A stretch of 64,000 nucleotides of DNA, from the NCBI RefSeq assembly GCF_000378085.1, contig NZ_KB899210.1, positions 62,001 to 126,000 on the forward strand, given 5' to 3'. The notes below the pieces were generated by a model that searched no databases, was not told where the DNA came from, and saw only the letters and a program-made list of their open reading frames with translations. The position numbers and the translations under genes are program-made. Shown here piece by piece: positions 26,730 to 35,655 of this stretch. Every line of letters starts with the position of its first letter. Within the stretch, counting starts at the first letter, position 1. The stretch comes from Hoylesella loescheii DSM 19665 = JCM 12249 = ATCC 15930. GTDB lineage: Bacteria; Bacteroidota; Bacteroidia; Bacteroidales; Bacteroidaceae.

Positions 26730-29207
26730 TCAATCTTGAAAATACACCCTATTAACCCTATTGCTGATACCCGTAAGCACCTCGTAGGGTATGGTTTGTA
26801 GTGCATCAGACAATACCGTTACGGGCAGATTGTCGCCGAATATCTCCACGCTGTCGCCTTCGTGGCAGTCAATTCCTGTCACATCAATCATGGCTACGTC
26901 CATGCAGATATTGCCAACATATTCCGCTTGTTGGTTGTTTACTAAGCAATAACCGTTGCGATTACCCAATCTCCTATTCAATCCATCGGCATATCCAATG
27001 GGAATAGCCGCTATCACGCTGTCGTGATCGATGGTTCCGCGTCGCGAATAGCCAACGGTGTCGCCCGCCTTTACCTCTCGCAGTTGCAAAATTGTTGTGC
27101 GCAGGGTGCTCACGTTGTTGATGATGGCGTTGTTTCGAGGGTTAATTCCATACAGGCCTAGCCCCAATCGGCACATGTCGAGTTGACGTTGCGGGAAATG
27201 TTCGATGCCTGCTGAGTTATCAATATGGCGTAGAATGTGGTGTTCAAAAGCCGCTTGTAGCATCTTGCTACCCATATCGAAGCGTTCGAACTGCTGTTGT
27301 GAGAAATCGTCGAACTGGTCGGCATCGGACCCGACGAAATGCGAAAACACCGACTTAGGTATCAAAGCGTTCTGGTTGTGTAGGCGTTCTATCAGGCGTG
27401 GGACGTCTTTTTCCGGGTCGAACCCTAAGCGGTGCATACCCGTATCTAGCTTGATGTGTACGGGAAATCCCGTGATACCCTCCTTCTCGGCAGCCTTAAT
27501 AAGGGCCTCCAATAGGCGAAAGCTGTACACTTCAGGTTCCAAATCGTAGTCGAACATGGTTTTGAAGGCCGTCATTTCGGGGTTCATGATCATGATGTTA
27601 CTCGTTATTCCGTTGCGTCTTAACGTGGCCCCCTCGTCGGCTACAGCAACTGCCAGATAGTCGGCACGATGGTCTTGCAGGGTCTTAGCAATCTCTACGG
27701 CCCCCGCACCATAGCCGTCGGCCTTAATCATACATACCAATTTGGTGTTGGGATGCATCATTGCGCGGTAATAGTTTAGGTTATCTACCATGGCGTTGAG
27801 GTTCACTTCGAGCGTGGTTTCGTGCACTTTCTTCACCATTAGTTCGGTTAATTGGTCGAAACCGAAGCTTCGTGCGCCTTTAAGTAGCACCACCTCGTTA
27901 TGCAAACCCTTGAAAACGCTACTGCGTATGAACTCTTCTACCGAAGCAAAGAAATGTTGCTCTGCCAACGCAATACAACCTTTGTTGGCACAAATCTTCG
28001 GTCCTATGCCGATGAACTTTTGCACACCGCGCTGCTCGACCAAACTAGACACCTCGCGATACAGTTCTGCATCGGGCAGACCGCTTTGCAAAATGTCGCT
28101 CAACACCAATGTTCGCTGCTGCCCATTGTGGTCGGGTCGGCGGTTCATAAAGTCGAGAGCGATGTCAAGCGAGTTGATATCCGAGTTGTACGAATCGTTG
28201 ATGAGCGTGCAGCCATTTAGCCCCTCTTTTACTTCCAATCGCATTGCCACTGGCTCGAGTTTGCTGATACGCTCGCCAATGGTATTTGCGTCGAGGCCAA
28301 GATACCGGCATACGGTTGCGCAGATAATGGAATTGCACACCGAGGCTTCGTCGATAAAGGGTAACGAATAACTTGCTGGTTCACCCCCCTTATATATATA
28401 ATGTATGGTTGTGTGGGTAGGTTGCTTGTCAATCTTCGTCACAAACATGGCGACATCGGGGCTTTTTGTAGACCAAGCCAGATGTTGTCCCCCGTTATTT
28501 GTCTCGTTTAGCACGTGTGTCACTAGTGCGTCGTCGGCGTTATATACCATTACCTCGGCCCCCTCGAAGAGTCTTAGTTTCTCGCGACATTTCTCTTCTG
28601 GCGTGGAGAAGTTCTCTTCGTGTGCCGAACCGATGTTTGTTAGCACCGCGATTGTTGGCTTAATGATGTCGTGCAAGGCTTGCATCTCACCTTTTTGACT
28701 GATGCCCGATTCGAAAACGCCTAGTTGCGAGTGGCTGTTGAGCAGCCAAACAGAAAGCGGAACACCTATTTGTGAGTTATAACTGCGTGGACTTCGCGTC
28801 ACAACCATTTGTGGCGAGAGCAGTTGGTATAGCCATTCTTTCACCATTGTCTTGCCATTGCTACCCGTTATGCCCACAATGGGGATATCGAATGCCTCCC
28901 GATGGCGTTGGGCAAGTTGTTGCAAGGCCTGTCGGGTGGAACTAACGCATAAGAAATTGGCATCGCCGAATAGTTCGGCAGCACGTTCCGGCACTTCTTC
29001 CACCACAAAACAACGCACCCCGCGACGGTAAAGTTCGGGTATATAGTTGTGTCCGTCATTTCTGTTAGACCTCAAAGCGAAGAACAAGGTTTCTTCGGGA
29101 AAACAGAGCGAGCGACTATCGGTGAGCACAAAGCTGATATGCGCCTCGGTATTACCCTGGCGTTGTGCCCCGATAAGCGTTGCAACCCTTTCTATGGGAT
29201 ATGTCAT
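26730..29207 (-). CDS. Fused MurF ligase and alanine racemase
   Basis: 825 residues from ATG 29207 (an ATG at 29246 adds 13 residues lying across the promoter). Residues 1-460 are MurF: ATP loop GITGSNGKT (112-120), INDSYNSD and SDILQSG motifs. It adds D-Ala-D-Ala to the UDP-MurNAc-tripeptide. Residues 465-825 are a PLP-dependent alanine racemase: CMIKADGYGAG with PLP lysine about 495, IKLDTGMHRLGF, HIDNSAG, RLGLGLYG and NICMDVAMIDVT. Fusing the maker of D-alanine to the user of D-Ala-D-Ala is a known arrangement in Bacteroidota. The MurF half may have altered N-terminal residues, but the loop looks intact. Confidence 0.93.
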   Translation of the reverse strand: MTYPIERVATLIGAQRQGNTEAHISFVLTDSRSLCFPEETLFFALRSNRNDGHNYIPELYRRGVRCFVVEEVPERAAELFGDANFLCVSSTRQALQQLAQRHREAFDIPIVGITGSNGKTMVKEWLYQLLSPQMVVTRSPRSYNSQIGVPLSVWLLNSHSQLGVFESGISQKGEMQALHDIIKPTIAVLTNIGSAHEENFSTPEEKCREKLRLFEGAEVMVYNADDALVTHVLNETNNGGQHLAWSTKSPDVAMFVTKIDKQPTHTTIHYIYKGGEPASYSLPFIDEASVCNSIICATVCRYLGLDANTIGERISKLEPVAMRLEVKEGLNGCTLINDSYNSDINSLDIALDFMNRRPDHNGQQRTLVLSDILQSGLPDAELYREVSSLVEQRGVQKFIGIGPKICANKGCIALAEQHFFASVEEFIRSSVFKGLHNEVVLLKGARSFGFDQLTELMVKKVHETTLEVNLNAMVDNLNYYRAMMHPNTKLVCMIKADGYGAGAVEIAKTLQDHRADYLAVAVADEGATLRRNGITSNIMIMNPEMTAFKTMFDYDLEPEVYSFRLLEALIKAAEKEGITGFPVHIKLDTGMHRLGFDPEKDVPRLIERLHNQNALIPKSVFSHFVGSDADQFDDFSQQQFERFDMGSKMLQAAFEHHILRHIDNSAGIEHFPQRQLDMCRLGLGLYGINPRNNAIINNVSTLRTTILQLREVKAGDTVGYSRRGTIDHDSVIAAIPIGYADGLNRRLGNRNGYCLVNNQQAEYVGNICMDVAMIDVTGIDCHEGDSVEIFGDNLPVTVLSDALQTIPYEVLTGISNRVNRVYFQD

Positions 29208-29232
29208 TTTTCGTTTATTCTTTAAGTTGATG

Positions 29233-29240
29233 CAAAGGTA
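29233..29240 (-). promoter_or_regulatory. -7 box of murF-alr
   Basis: Minus strand TACCTTTG, 25 nt before ATG 29207. Confidence 0.6.
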
Positions 29241-29520
29241 GTGCAAGTTGATAAGACTACAAAATAAACACGATACCTATTTGGAGAATAACTTCTCATA
29301 GGTTGTTTTGACGCCTTTTGATGTCTGTATTGAGGTTTCTTGGGGACATAATCTGCCGATAAGTTGTTCTAAATGTATGGTAACATAAAAGGCATGTCAT
29401 TGTCTATATCTCCTTTGTACATAGGCTTTTTGCTGCGTTTGTAGACATATTATCATATTTTTTTATGATATTTGTATTTGTTTTTTTACATAAAAACGCA
29501 TGGGTTATGTTTTTTTTATC

Positions 29521-29528
29521 TATCTTTG
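29521..29528 (+). promoter_or_regulatory. -7 box of the outer-membrane barrel gene
   Basis: TATCTTTG matches the consensus; leader of about 115 nt to ATG 29650. Confidence 0.55.
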
Positions 29529-29649
29529 CCCACGGTTAGAAAGAGAAATAGATAATCAGAATAGATTTAATCGAGATTATTCTCACCTTAAATGCTACAT
29601 TTTAGTGTGGCGATTGAGGAAAATTAATTATCAAAAAGTAATAGAGAAG

Positions 29650-30150
29650 ATGAAAAAATTATTTTTAGTAGCAGCTTTTGCTATGGTTAGCGCATTTGCG
29701 TCTGCACAATTTGCAGTTGGTGTTCACACACTATATGGTACTGATGTAGCCAACTTGGGTATTGGCGTTAGAGCTCGTTACGACATTAACGACCAATTCC
29801 GTGCTGATGGTAACTTTAACTACTACTTCAAAAAGAATGGATTAGAGTTTTGGGATATTAACGCCAACTTGCACTATCTATTTAATATCACCGATAGGTT
29901 TGCTGCTTATCCTCTAGGTGGATTGGGTTATGTAAACGCATCTAGAAGCTATGATTTTCCTGAATATATAGGTGGCAAATTGGTTACAACCAGACGTACA
30001 GACACCGATGGCAGACTAGGTGTTAACTTAGGTGGTGGTGTTGACTTCCAACTTACCGATGACCTGTATCTTAATGGCGAAGTGAAGTATCAGATTGCAA
30101 GTGGATACAACCAAGCAGTGATGAGTGCTGGTATCGTTTACAAGTTCTAA
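29650..30150 (+). CDS. Small outer-membrane beta-barrel protein
   Basis: 166 residues from ATG 29650, chosen because it gives a clean signal peptide (MKKLFLVAAFAMVSAFASA). The mature protein alternates hydrophobic and polar residues in about eight strands, for example LGIGVRARYDI, FRADGNFNYYF and LYLNGEVKYQI, and ends in the C-terminal aromatic signature VYKF expected of barrels inserted by BamA. It resembles opacity/OmpX-like proteins. Ligand or role unknown. Base usage differs a little from neighbours (more A/T codons), consistent with high expression. A strong terminator follows. Confidence 0.85.
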   Translation: MKKLFLVAAFAMVSAFASAQFAVGVHTLYGTDVANLGIGVRARYDINDQFRADGNFNYYFKKNGLEFWDINANLHYLFNITDRFAAYPLGGLGYVNASRSYDFPEYIGGKLVTTRRTDTDGRLGVNLGGGVDFQLTDDLYLNGEVKYQIASGYNQAVMSAGIVYKF

Positions 30151-30180
30151 AACGGCCATACATTTATTTAAAATACAAAG

Positions 30181-30216
30181 GCCCGGAAGGTGTTCGTTCA
30201 CCTTCCGGGCTTTTTG
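30181..30216 (+). terminator. Intrinsic terminator after the barrel gene
   Basis: GCCCGGAAGGTG (30181-30192) and CACCTTCCGGGC (30199-30210) form a 12-bp stem with a 6-nt loop, followed by TTTTT. Confidence 0.92.
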
Positions 30217-30236
30217 TGTGCGGTTTGTTCTGCACC

Positions 30237-31133
30237 TTATTCTGCTGTTGCTACTTGTCTTTGTTTTTTCATTTGCCTACGATGTTCGATGGAACCGTAG
30301 GCATAATAAAATACGAACACCGTCCATACCATCACCATCATGAATATAAATGTGGTGAGAACAAGCGATCCAATGAACAGCGCATTAAAGTAAGTGGGCA
30401 ATCCTGAAGGATCATTCAAGGTTAGTTCGCCAATCAACGACGACGTTTTAGCACCCAAGAGAATAATGGTGGGCAAGAAAATAACAAGTCCTAAGCATAT
30501 TGATGCCAACGCGGTAAAGAAACTTGAGCCAATAAGAAGTCCGCTTCCCCTTACGCCTGACACGTAATAGGCTATCAGATTGCGACGTAAGCTACCCGTG
30601 GGAGAAAGCAAATAACGCATCTCTGCATATCTAAAAGGCACCATGAGTAGAGCCGTTAGCAATATCCATGCGAGCGAAATGCCACCAACAAGCGTAAAGA
30701 AGCTGGGTGTAAGTGGCTTGTTGATATAGCTCATCACTACCATTCTGATTATAACACCACCAATAGCCATCATCACGAGATAGAAAATCAACTCTACGGC
30801 AGTGATGGCAAACGAGCGACGAAGGTTCTGTTTAAAGCTACTTTCGCTAACAAGGTTTACCACCGAAGCGAAAAAATAGGCCCAAAGGGCTATACTGCCC
30901 AACCACGACACGATGCCTAACACCATGGGGAAGAGGTCGTACTCGGATACAGTAGGCGAAAAGGAATATAGGCTTTGCAGTATTGAGAAGCCTAATATAG
31001 CCGTCATTATGGCAATGAGCAAGGCGGGTAGCCATGTGCCCTTGATGGTTTTGGCGAAGTTAACGCCAAGGAGATTGTTGGCTGTCTTTATGCAGCTAGA
31101 TAGGCTCCTGTCTTTAATGAGTTCGGTTTCCAT
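30237..31133 (-). CDS. Polytopic membrane protein of unknown function
   Basis: 298 residues with about six long hydrophobic segments (near 35-55, 65-90, 108-130, 145-165, 205-225, 245-275) and charged ends; the C-terminus is basic (IEHRRQMKKQRQ). No signature of a known transporter or enzyme was recognised. It is convergent with the barrel gene, sharing the terminator region, and lies about 110 bp downstream of the TrmH-type methyltransferase. Function not assigned. Confidence 0.75.
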   Translation of the reverse strand: METELIKDRSLSSCIKTANNLLGVNFAKTIKGTWLPALLIAIMTAILGFSILQSLYSFSPTVSEYDLFPMVLGIVSWLGSIALWAYFFASVVNLVSESSFKQNLRRSFAITAVELIFYLVMMAIGGVIIRMVVMSYINKPLTPSFFTLVGGISLAWILLTALLMVPFRYAEMRYLLSPTGSLRRNLIAYYVSGVRGSGLLIGSSFFTALASICLGLVIFLPTIILLGAKTSSLIGELTLNDPSGLPTYFNALFIGSLVLTTFIFMMVMVWTVFVFYYAYGSIEHRRQMKKQRQVATAE

Positions 31134-31149
31134 GTTTATATCTTTTTAA

Positions 31150-31241
31150 AGGGTTTCTTTTTTAAGTTGGCAAGTTGACGAGTTAACGGGTCGGCGAGAC
31201 TGTTTCCCTGTTGTCAAGTCCGTTTTTCTTATATGCGACTA
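31150..31241. repeat. Short word-repeat stretch
   Basis: AAGTTGGCAAGTTGACGAG and a following GTTAACGGGTCGGCGAG stretch: the same style of drifting words as 14468-14872 and 22896-23139, at smaller scale. Confidence 0.5.
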
Positions 31242-32015
31242 TCACCTTTGTGCGCCTTGCCTTCTAAACTCGGCACACACAATGGCTGTGGCGATGGCCA
31301 CATTAAGGCTTTCTGCCCGTTGTTCGCCTGTTGCAAAATGGGGTATCAGTAGCTTGTGATTTACACGTTGTCTTACGCTGGTCGAAAGCCCCTTACCCTC
31401 GTTTCCCATTACGATTATGCCGTGCGCACAGAGCTGTTGCCCATAGATGTTGTCGCCATCGAGCAATGTTCCATATACAGGAAACGATGGGGGGAGGGCG
31501 TCAAGCAAGGGTTCGAGCGGCGTATAGCTCACTTTTACGCGGGCGATACTACCCATCGTGGCTTGCACCACCTTGGGATTGTACACGTCGGCTGTGTCGA
31601 GGCTGCACACCACATGACGAATGCCAAACCAGTCGGCTAGCCTTACGATGGTGCCTAGGTTGCCAGGGTCTTGTACTCCATCGAGCATCAGGGTGAGCTC
31701 GTTCGTTTCCACACAGTCTTTTAGGACGTCTCCATGTTGGGAGAATTTAGGAAACACGGCCATAACCTGTTGTGGCGCCCGCATGAAACTTAGCTTCTGC
31801 AATTCGTCGTCGTTGACTGTTATCAGCTCTGTAGACGCATGCAAGGCAACAGGTACTTGCCATTGAGGCGTGGCCACGAGCAGTTTGGCAGGCATTGTGG
31901 CGAGCAGTTCGCCCACCACTTTAGGCCCTTCGGCCACAAAAACGCCTTCTGCATCGCGGTGTTTTTTCGCTTCCAGCGCGCGTATGTACTTTATTTTCGC
32001 TTTACTGATGGTCAT
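31242..32015 (-). CDS. TrmH/SpoU-family RNA 2'-O-methyltransferase
   Basis: 257 residues. An N-terminal substrate-binding domain (KIKYIRALEAKKHRDAEG, VAEGPKVV) precedes the SPOUT knot with all three motifs: LDGVQDPGNLGTIVR, IIVMGNEGKGLS and ESLNVAIATAIV. SPOUT enzymes methylate tRNA or rRNA ribose using S-adenosylmethionine; the exact site cannot be told from sequence. ATG 32015 lies 7 nt after a -7 box, another candidate leaderless or near-leaderless message. Confidence 0.92.
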   Translation of the reverse strand: MTISKAKIKYIRALEAKKHRDAEGVFVAEGPKVVGELLATMPAKLLVATPQWQVPVALHASTELITVNDDELQKLSFMRAPQQVMAVFPKFSQHGDVLKDCVETNELTLMLDGVQDPGNLGTIVRLADWFGIRHVVCSLDTADVYNPKVVQATMGSIARVKVSYTPLEPLLDALPPSFPVYGTLLDGDNIYGQQLCAHGIIVMGNEGKGLSTSVRQRVNHKLLIPHFATGEQRAESLNVAIATAIVCAEFRRQGAQR

Positions 32016-32022
32016 CTCACTG

Positions 32023-32030
32023 CAAAGTTA
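32023..32030 (-). promoter_or_regulatory. -7 box of the TrmH-type gene
   Basis: Minus strand TAACTTTG, 7 nt before ATG 32015. Confidence 0.6.
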
Positions 32031-32220
32031 CGTTTTTTTTGGTTATCATGGGCATAAGCTTCGGCTTATGATTAGTAAATTTGACTAAATGATGCGAAAG
32101 ACTTCGGAGAGGCCTATGTGCGTTGTTAAAAATGCTTTCAATGGCTACTTGTTTGTCGGACTTTTGCTTTCTGTATGTTAATTCTGCCATCATTACGTTA
32201 GTTTTATGTACTTCTTTTCA

Positions 32221-32228
32221 TAGCTTTG
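32221..32228 (+). promoter_or_regulatory. -7 box of the DUF2807 gene
   Basis: TAGCTTTG, 63 nt before ATG 32292. Confidence 0.55.
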
Positions 32229-32291
32229 CAACCAAACGACGCGTCGATGCGTCTAAAGGTTGTATTAATCAAGTTATAAAGGATAGTAAAT

Positions 32292-33050
32292 ATGAAACAT
32301 CGAATTTTGTTAATCGCATCTGCAATCCTCGCGGTTGGCGTGTTAGTTACTTCAAGCACCCGTGTATTTGCAGCAAACAGTAAGAAGAAAGTTACCACCC
32401 AACAGAGCTTAAAGTACTTTAAACGCATTGTGATGTCTACGCCTTATGATGTACATTTCGTGCAGGGAGATAAGAACGTGGTGAAGCTAGTTGGCCCACA
32501 AGCTGAAGTGGCATCCGTGGTTTTACGTGTAAGTGGTGAAACATTATATATAGAAAGGGCAACAAGACGTAGCCGAATGTTTTTTACATCGAGCGACGAT
32601 GTGGACATCTATGTTACATCACCTGACCTAACGCAATTGGAAATAAAGGGTTCGGGTGACTTCGAAGCTAACCGGCGTGTTGACACCGACCAACTAACAG
32701 TGTCTATCAATGGCTCTGGCGATATCGATTTTAAGGATGTTATCTGCGATAAGTTGGAGGCTTCTATCAGCGGTTCGGGTGACATTGACTTTGGAAAGGT
32801 AGAATGTCTGCGTGCTTCTGCCGGTATCCATGGCTCTGGTGACATCAAGTTTAAACAACTTAAAGCCAACAAAATGCAATTCTCTATTAAGGGGTCAGGC
32901 GACGTCGGGGCAAACCTTAACAACGCAGGTGACGTTAATTGTGAAGTGTTTGGTTCGGGAACAATCAAACTTGCGGGTGTGGCCAAAAGCTTGAATAAGA
33001 GCATACGTGGTTCGGGTAATGTTGAAAGCGGCCACTTACAGTTAAAATAA
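32292..33050 (+). CDS. DUF2807 (head-GIN) secreted beta-helix protein
   Basis: 252 residues. Signal peptide (LLIASAILAVGVLVTSS). The mature part is a right-handed parallel beta structure built on repeats of a GSGD turn: EIKGSGDFEA, SINGSGDIDF, SISGSGDIDF, GIHGSGDIKF, SIKGSGDVGA, EVFGSGTIKL, SIRGSGNVES, about 20 residues apart. This is the DUF2807 signature, common in Bacteroidota envelope proteins of unknown function. It has its own promoter and terminator. Its stability role or ligand is unknown. Confidence 0.93.
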   Translation: MKHRILLIASAILAVGVLVTSSTRVFAANSKKKVTTQQSLKYFKRIVMSTPYDVHFVQGDKNVVKLVGPQAEVASVVLRVSGETLYIERATRRSRMFFTSSDDVDIYVTSPDLTQLEIKGSGDFEANRRVDTDQLTVSINGSGDIDFKDVICDKLEASISGSGDIDFGKVECLRASAGIHGSGDIKFKQLKANKMQFSIKGSGDVGANLNNAGDVNCEVFGSGTIKLAGVAKSLNKSIRGSGNVESGHLQLK

Positions 33051-33099
33051 ACCATAAGTTTTCTTACTGGCGTGAGCCAGGATATTTAGCATTAGTTAT

Positions 33100-33138
33100 G
33101 GCGCACCAAGTTTCGGCAACGAAATTGGTGCGCCTTTT
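33100..33138 (+). terminator. Intrinsic terminator after the DUF2807 gene
   Basis: GGCGCACCAA (33100-33109) and TTGGTGCGCC (33125-33134) plus TTTT; an inner TTTCG/CGAAA pair extends the stem. Confidence 0.92.
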
Positions 33139-33221
33139 CGTTGGTGTTTATTATCAATCGTGGTGCCGTTGATAAGGACTAGAATGCAGCTTTATCTGCT
33201 TTCGCCGTGTTATCTATTATA

Positions 33222-33316
33222 TGGACTGCTGTTCCATGTTAACTGGAACATTGTTCCATTTGATATGGAACAGCAGTCCAGTTGACATGGAATAGGGTTA
33301 CTTCTTAGCTGTAACC
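33222..33316 (+). repeat. 22-bp ladder repeat C
   Basis: Units begin at 33222, 33244, 33266, 33288 and 33310. Unit 1 TGGACTGCTGTTCCA and unit 3 TGGAACAGCAGTCCA are exact reverse complements around a near-palindromic unit 2 (TGGAACATTGTTCCA). Unit 4 carries GTTACT and the last begins TGTAACC after CTTAGC, as in B and D. Flanking sequence (GCCGTGTTAT before, GAGTTGATAGG after) matches the element core weakly. Confidence 0.9.
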
Positions 33317-33504
33317 GTTCGATGGGTTTGTGCAAGCATCTTCAAAGCGGTTTTATGGGGAGTTGATAGGTTAGAATATGGAAGAGATGTGATGAGGGAA
33401 TGTAGGTCAGAAGAATGGAAGTCATGTCTACGAGTAGGGTATAGAGTTGTTTAAATACAGTGTCTTAATCTGCACGAAGCTTTGGTTTTGTTATCAATAT
33501 GTAG

Positions 33505-33512
33505 TAACTTTG
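33505..33512 (+). promoter_or_regulatory. Promoter of oxyR
   Basis: TAACTTTG, with TTTG at 33481-33484 exactly 20 bp upstream, matching both Bacteroidota elements. 24 nt before the ATG. Confidence 0.7.
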
Positions 33513-33536
33513 TACCACGGAAAAAATATAGATTAG

Positions 33537-34463
33537 ATGACTTTACAACAACTTGAATACGTGATGGCGGTGTTTAGGTTTCGCCATTTCGCGAAAGCAG
33601 CCGAACATTGTGGCGTTACACAGCCTACGCTTAGTTCGATGGTGCAGAAGCTGGAAGACGAGTTGGGGCTGAAAATATTCGACAGAAAGAGTCAGCCCAT
33701 CGCCCCTACGCCAACCGGACGATTGGTTGTGGAACAGGCATGGAAGGTGTTGCTACGTGCACGAAAACTTAAAGAAACGGTGGAAGAAGAAAAACACTCG
33801 TTGTTTGGAACGTTCACCATCGGCATATTGCCCACTATCGCACCCTATCTTATACCACGTTTCTTCCCCCAATTGATGAACAAATATCCCGATATGGATG
33901 TGCGCATCGTGGAGATGAAGACCGAAGACTTGAAGCGGGCTTTGGTGCGTGGCGATGTGGATGCAGGCATATTGGCGCAATTGGAGGGCTTAGAAGAGTT
34001 TGATAGCATGTCGTTGTTCTACGAACAGTTTTTTGCATACGTGGCCGATGGCGACCCGTTATTCAGCAAAGAGAGCATCAAGACGGCCGACCTAACGGGC
34101 GAATATCTGTGGTTGCTTGACGAAGGGCATTGCTTTCGCGACCAATTGGTGAAGTTTTGCCACCTTAAAGCGGCATCAGCTTCCAAGAAAGCCTACACCT
34201 TGGGTAGCATCGAGACGTTTATGCGTATAGTTGAAAGTGGCAAAGGCATCACCTTTATACCCGAATTGGCCGTTTATCAGCTAGACGACGCCCATAAGCA
34301 GCTTGTGCGTCCCTTTGCCATTCCCGTGCCAACACGTGAGATAGTGATGATAACTGGTAAAAACTTTATCCGCAAAACATTGCGCAGCTTGCTTGTTGAA
34401 GAGATACAAGCGAGCATACCTAAGGACATGTTAGCGTTGAGACAGACGCAGAAAAAGATATAA
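33537..34463 (+). CDS. oxyR: Hydrogen-peroxide sensor and transcription regulator OxyR
   Basis: 308 residues, LysR family. N-terminal helix-turn-helix (MTLQQLEYVMAVFRFRHFAK, then AAEHCGVTQPTLSSMVQKLE). The effector domain has the two redox cysteines in GHCFRDQLVKFC: C199 and C208, the same numbering as E. coli OxyR, so a peroxide-driven disulfide switch is expected. It controls catalase, Dps and alkyl hydroperoxide reductase in related anaerobes, but none of those lies beside it here. It converges on the metal-uptake operon with a shared two-way terminator. Confidence 0.95.
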   Translation: MTLQQLEYVMAVFRFRHFAKAAEHCGVTQPTLSSMVQKLEDELGLKIFDRKSQPIAPTPTGRLVVEQAWKVLLRARKLKETVEEEKHSLFGTFTIGILPTIAPYLIPRFFPQLMNKYPDMDVRIVEMKTEDLKRALVRGDVDAGILAQLEGLEEFDSMSLFYEQFFAYVADGDPLFSKESIKTADLTGEYLWLLDEGHCFRDQLVKFCHLKAASASKKAYTLGSIETFMRIVESGKGITFIPELAVYQLDDAHKQLVRPFAIPVPTREIVMITGKNFIRKTLRSLLVEEIQASIPKDMLALRQTQKKI

Positions 34464-34504
34464 AAAGGTTATCCCCTGATAACGTGTTTCTATGTTGGGG
34501 AATA

Positions 34505-34549
34505 AAAAATAACGTGCGTTTCGATATAAACGAAACGCACGTTATTTTT
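34505..34549. terminator. Bidirectional terminator between oxyR and the metal-uptake operon
   Basis: AAAAATAACGTGCGTTTCG (34505-34523) pairs perfectly with its reverse complement at 34531-34549; 19-bp stem with A-run and T-run on either side. Confidence 0.93.
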
Positions 34550-34582
34550 ATAATGGTGCATGTCTATAAGGCATGTCAAGGC

Positions 34583-35617
34583 TTACAGCCAAATACCTTT
34601 ACCTAAGTCATGTGGCGCTGTTGTGAAAATAGACGTGTGATAATCACGAAGAGCCTCGGTCCACGAGAGGTTAAAGGCTTTCATGATGCGGTTGATCAAC
34701 TTGTTACTTACATCATTTTTGAAACCATTTACCGGGAAATTATCAATGTCCATGTCTTCCTTAAAGGCTTCTTCTTCGATGTAATCTTCCCTATCTGCAT
34801 ACACCACCACAGGAACCGTGAAGTTTATATCCCATGTGCCCTGCTGTAACTGCGTTGGTGAGAAACGATAATAGGGGCTGAATTGACCCGTCCGAGGATC
34901 TTTCTTACCTTTGTATCCATGATAGAGTCTGATACGGAGGTCCATTGTTACATCGTCTTTTAAGAATTTCATCACCCCTTTAAGCCCAATGGGGTTAGTG
35001 GTTCCTGTTAGTTTGGCGTCGTCGTATTTCACTGTTTTATCCCAAGGCGTTGTGTCTGTGTACTTATAATCGATGTAGTCGGGGGTGTTGAGCTTACTGG
35101 CTATTTCCTTTCCACTCATCAGTTCTTTCACGTTTTCAACCGTAAAGAAGTGTTGGTGAATAGCATCTTGACCATTCGTCACAAATTGTCCGTTTATATA
35201 TTCGCCTTTGGCGTTGTAGTACTTGATGAACAAGAGGTAAACGGGGGCGGGATTCTCGAACCCTTTTTTCTCGCTATAATCATGTGCTTTCACCACATAG
35301 AATTTGTCTGCACTGCCTTCTGCTAGTGTCCATCCTTTGCCAGGCTTTACTTCGTAGGTTATTTCTTGGATGCGTTTCAAGTATTTGGCTTTCGATTCAG
35401 AGTCTTGGTGGAACCCTCCTTCCGTGTCAACATAAAGCCAATTGGCGTGCATGTGTCCTTGAACCAACTGTACTGTAACCTTTGCGGGGTCTTCGTGTAG
35501 CTTGTGGTCTATTTCTTTTATGGGGGTGTCTACATCGTTGTTGCAAGCAGTGAAAGCTAGTGCGAAGAATGCGGCGCAAGATAATGCCAGCATTGATTTA
35601 AAGAAATTCTTTTTCAT
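34583..35617 (-). CDS. Histidine-containing lipoprotein partner of a TonB-dependent receptor
   Basis: 344 residues. Signal with lipobox FTAC (Cys 25). The mature protein has a QGHMHANWLYVDTEGGFH segment near 53-70, an HQHFF motif, and further aromatic-rich strands. Clustered histidines suggest metal binding, though I recognise no named family. It is the last gene of an operon after the receptor (38-bp gap), a typical position for a surface-exposed lipoprotein lid or ligand-capturing partner. The substrate, perhaps zinc or another transition metal, is inferred from the operon, not shown. Confidence 0.75.
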   Translation of the reverse strand: MKKNFFKSMLALSCAAFFALAFTACNNDVDTPIKEIDHKLHEDPAKVTVQLVQGHMHANWLYVDTEGGFHQDSESKAKYLKRIQEITYEVKPGKGWTLAEGSADKFYVVKAHDYSEKKGFENPAPVYLLFIKYYNAKGEYINGQFVTNGQDAIHQHFFTVENVKELMSGKEIASKLNTPDYIDYKYTDTTPWDKTVKYDDAKLTGTTNPIGLKGVMKFLKDDVTMDLRIRLYHGYKGKKDPRTGQFSPYYRFSPTQLQQGTWDINFTVPVVVYADREDYIEEEAFKEDMDIDNFPVNGFKNDVSNKLINRIMKAFNLSWTEALRDYHTSIFTTAPHDLGKGIWL

Positions 35618-35655
35618 AACCTTATTAGTTTTGTTGTTTAATTGTCTATGTTTTT

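Larger units (their letters stand above)
29208..29649. other. 440-bp divergent promoter region
   Basis: AT-rich. Holds the murF-alr -7 box (minus) and that of the outer-membrane barrel gene (plus), the latter with a ~115-nt leader. No gene supported. Confidence 0.6.
33051..33536. other. 486-bp region between the DUF2807 gene and oxyR
   Basis: Holds a strong terminator (33100-33138), ladder C (33222-33316) in a diverged copy of the element core, and the oxyR promoter. No gene, and no dps or ahpC next to oxyR. Confidence 0.7.

Noticed and set aside
33051..33536. A dps or ahpC gene beside oxyR
   Set aside because: The 486-bp region has no open frame with such similarity.
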